Assembly (NCBI GenBank): GCA_017307505.1 | Contig: JAFKEE010000036.1 | Span: 62,001-126,000 of the forward strand | Source: Acidobacteriota bacterium | GTDB taxonomy: Bacteria; Acidobacteriota; Terriglobia; Bryobacterales; Bryobacteraceae | Direction: 5' to 3' | DNA: 64,000 nt | Shown: piece after piece, positions 62,536 to 64,000 of the stretch | Layout: each line of letters opens with the position of its first letter | Position numbering within the stretch: position 1 is the stretch's first letter | Translations under genes and position numbers: made by a program | Notes under the pieces: generated by a model | What the model saw: only the letters and a program-made list of their open reading frames with translations | Told to the model about the DNA's origin: nothing | Databases searched by the model: none

Positions 62536-62856
62536 TTACTTCTGCTTAGCGACGATCAGGTCCTTGATCTTGTCGTAGGTCGCCTGGGGCAGAATGCTCT
62601 TCTGAACGAGTTCATCCTTCCGCTTGTAAGGGCGGCCTTTGATGATCTTGCCGGAGTAAGCCTCTCCGATGCCTGGCAGGGCCTTCAGGGAGTCTGCCGA
62701 GGCGCTGTTGATATCGAGCAAATCGGCTACTTTGGCGGGTGCGGCGGCGGCGGATTTGACCGCGGCCTTGGCGTCGGCCGCCTTCTTGGCGGCCCCCTGG
62801 CCGAAAGCCAGCGACAGGGCGACTATCGCTACTGGGATCAGACGGAAGAGCTTCAT
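62536..62856 (-). CDS. Secreted ComEA-like helix-hairpin-helix protein
   Basis: 106 residues with a signal peptide ([17 protein letters not shown]), an Ala/Lys-rich linker ([21 protein letters not shown]), and a helix-hairpin-helix pair: '[33 protein letters not shown]' and '[14 protein letters not shown]'. The 'LDINSAS...LPGIG' signature is that of ComEA, the periplasmic DNA receptor for natural uptake, although isolated copies occur in many non-competent bacteria. It lacks a transmembrane anchor distinct from the signal peptide. It is convergent with ybaK, with six bases between stops. Confidence 0.85.
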   Translation of the reverse strand: MKLFRLIPVAIVALSLAFGQGAAKKAADAKAAVKSAAAAPAKVADLLDINSASADSLKALPGIGEAYSGKIIKGRPYKRKDELVQKSILPQATYDKIKDLIVAKQK

Positions 62857-62865
62857 AGCGGACAG

Positions 62866-63759
62866 TTATAGCATGCCTGTCAGTCCCCGGCAAAGGGTTT
62901 GAGCGGCGCGCGCGATGAGCAGCAGGCCGGGATTGTCCTCGCTTTCATCGATCTGTTTGAGGCCGTCCACGGTGATGGCGAGGGCAACGCGGCCCTTGGG
63001 CGTATAGACAATTCCGACGTCGGAGCGGAGGGCGTCGAGTGCTCCGGATTTGCTGGCGACGGGCATCTCTCCCATGCGGCGGCCAATCCCGTCTTTGAAC
63101 TGCTGGCGTTTGAGGATCTCAATCATGGCGCGGCTGGAGGCGGCGTTCACGACTTCGCCTTTTTCCAGGCGTTCCAACAACGTGACCATTTCGAGCGGGG
63201 TGGACGAGCCGATGCCGAAACGTTTGTTCTCTTCGAGTTGGCCTGCTTTGCTCCAGCCGGAAGGGGCTTTGAGCTGATTGCCGTCGCCGCGCACTTTGCG
63301 CATGCTGCGGGTCTGCTTCAGGCCGAGGGTATCGAGGAAGGCGTTTACGGCGTCGGCGGTGATGAGGTCGAGGACGAGGTTGGTGGCAGTGTTGTCGCTG
63401 ACGACAATCATGATATTGACGACGTCGCGGAGGGGCAGGCGGAGTCCGGCGGAGAATTCGTGGAGTACGCCAGAGCCGGAAACTTTGTCCGATTCATGCA
63501 GGAGCAGGGTGCGGTCCCAGCGGAGTTCACGGCGGGCGACCTTATGGAATACGGCCGCCATGATGGGGAGTTTGATGGTGCTGGCAGTGCGGACCCGGTT
63601 GTTCTCCCGCAAGCCGAAAGATTGGCCGGTATCGAGATTCTTGGCATACAGCGAGACCTCGGCATCCACACCCAGCATGTCGCGGCGGATGGCATCCTGC
63701 AGATCTTTTGAGGGGGCCAGCGCCACAGCAGGCAAGGATAGAAAATTGCGGCGTCTCAT
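62866..63759 (-). CDS. Class-A-beta-lactamase-fold serine hydrolase
   Basis: 297 residues with a short signal (RRRNFLSLPAVALAP). The penicillin-recognising serine hydrolase motifs are present: Ser60-Thr-Ile-Lys63, Ser121-Asp-Asn123 and Lys237-Ser-Gly239 (in place of KTG). At the expected distance after SDN the class A Glu166-x-x-Leu-Asn omega-loop motif is missing, and the region instead reads RSMRKVRGDGNQLKAP. It may deacylate poorly, use another base (Glu176/177 in QLEENKR) or be a low-molecular-weight peptidase or esterase. It is exported to the periplasm and divergent from the DUF937 gene. Confidence 0.8.
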   Translation of the reverse strand: MRRRNFLSLPAVALAPSKDLQDAIRRDMLGVDAEVSLYAKNLDTGQSFGLRENNRVRTASTIKLPIMAAVFHKVARRELRWDRTLLLHESDKVSGSGVLHEFSAGLRLPLRDVVNIMIVVSDNTATNLVLDLITADAVNAFLDTLGLKQTRSMRKVRGDGNQLKAPSGWSKAGQLEENKRFGIGSSTPLEMVTLLERLEKGEVVNAASSRAMIEILKRQQFKDGIGRRMGEMPVASKSGALDALRSDVGIVYTPKGRVALAITVDGLKQIDESEDNPGLLLIARAAQTLCRGLTGML

Positions 63760-63800
63760 GTGATGATGGGTCCTCGAGTGAAAGGAGTGGTGTTCACATC

Positions 63801-64000
63801 ATGGATCTTCTGGAGAACATGCTGCAAGGCGGCGGCGGGGATCTGGTCCGCCAGTTAGCGGGACAATTCGGCCTGGACGAGGGTCAGGTAAGTTCGGCGG
63901 TGGGTGCGCTGCTGCCTGCGCTGCAGGGCGGAGCGGGCCATGAAGAAGCGGCGGCCCAGGCAGCAGCGAGCACAGGGCTGGATAGCGGACTGCTGCAGCA
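63801..64000 (+). CDS. DUF937 family protein (3' truncated by window edge)
   Basis: The first 66 codons from ATG 63801, with AAGGAG upstream at a somewhat long spacing of 13 bases. The start 'MDLLENMLQGGGGDLVRQLAGQFGLDEGQVSSAVGALLPALQGG' shows the pattern of DUF937: a short helix, a 'LAGQFGLDEGQV' helix and a Gly/Leu/Pro-rich 'GALLPALQGG' helix that recurs in this family. Function unknown. No signal peptide is present. Confidence 0.8.
   Translation, partial: MDLLENMLQGGGGDLVRQLAGQFGLDEGQVSSAVGALLPALQGGAGHEEAAAQAAASTGLDSGLLQ

Overview
The window is a GC-rich bacterial chromosome segment. It is most likely from an acidobacterium of the Bryobacterales/Solibacter group. That placement is an inference from content: the C-terminal half of an Oar-like TonB-dependent receptor, many Tat- or Sec-exported 'cytoplasmic' enzyme families, amidohydrolase tandems, and very large secreted RCC1-repeat proteins carrying a C-terminal domain I associate with this group. 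No rRNA, tRNA, phage, IS element or CRISPR array was seen.

Layout. 1-10.7 kb: receptor end with terminator, sodium:solute symporter, PAS/kinase-like/receiver protein, TIM-barrel isomerase plus metallophosphoesterase, YihY-type membrane protein, Tat-exported Gfo/Idh/MocA oxidoreductase, small secreted protein, mutarotase-fold protein. 10.8-23.4 kb: three tandem giant secreted RCC1 propeller proteins. 23.4-27.4 kb: GH92 glycosidase and the purN-purM pair. 27.4-31.4 kb: three tandem secreted amidohydrolases. 31.4-35.3 kb: an intergenic inverted repeat, a small repeat protein, dtd, an enolase-superfamily enzyme, a small ORF with its own hairpin leader and terminator, and a secreted protein. 35.4-43.9 kb: a dense minus-strand block containing acetoacetyl-CoA synthetase, fumarylacetoacetase, a conserved unknown, a TlpA-like protein, an SDR, a secreted TIM-barrel isomerase, a YdjC-type deacetylase and a 2-hydroxyacid dehydrogenase. 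44-50.7 kb: a hydroxyisobutyrate-dehydrogenase-type enzyme, two ~150-bp structured repeats, dxr-rseP, an enoyl-CoA hydratase, glutathione peroxidase and galE. 50.8-64 kb: an HlyD-type adaptor, a secreted glycosidase-like protein plus TPR/beta-barrel protein, glutaryl-CoA-dehydrogenase-type enzyme, CusF-like lipoprotein, exported methyltransferase, a kinase/uridylyltransferase fusion with a second nucleotidyltransferase, ybaK, a ComEA-like HhH protein, a class-A-beta-lactamase-fold protein and a truncated DUF937 gene.

How genes work together. Fumarylacetoacetase releases fumarate and acetoacetate, and the overlapping acetoacetyl-CoA synthetase activates that acetoacetate, so the two form the end of tyrosine/homogentisate breakdown. 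purM and purN are translationally coupled purine genes. dxr and rseP form a commonly conserved pair. The fusion protein and its coupled nucleotidyltransferase look like sugar-nucleotide synthesis. The exported sugar-acting enzymes (GH92, Gfo/Idh/MocA, isomerases, deacetylase) fit a polysaccharide-degrading heterotroph.

Most notable: two near-identical ~150-bp intergenic elements at 44866-45014 and 45466-45614. Each has a conserved sigma70-type promoter, crossed complementary segments, anti-Shine-Dalgarno motifs and a 19-codon ORF on the opposite strand. Also notable are the RCC1 triplet with its six C-terminal domain copies, two amidohydrolases lacking the HxH metal motif, the kinase/pyrophosphorylase fusion, and a change of strand composition (C-rich to G-rich + strand) around 25-29 kb that does not follow gene orientation.
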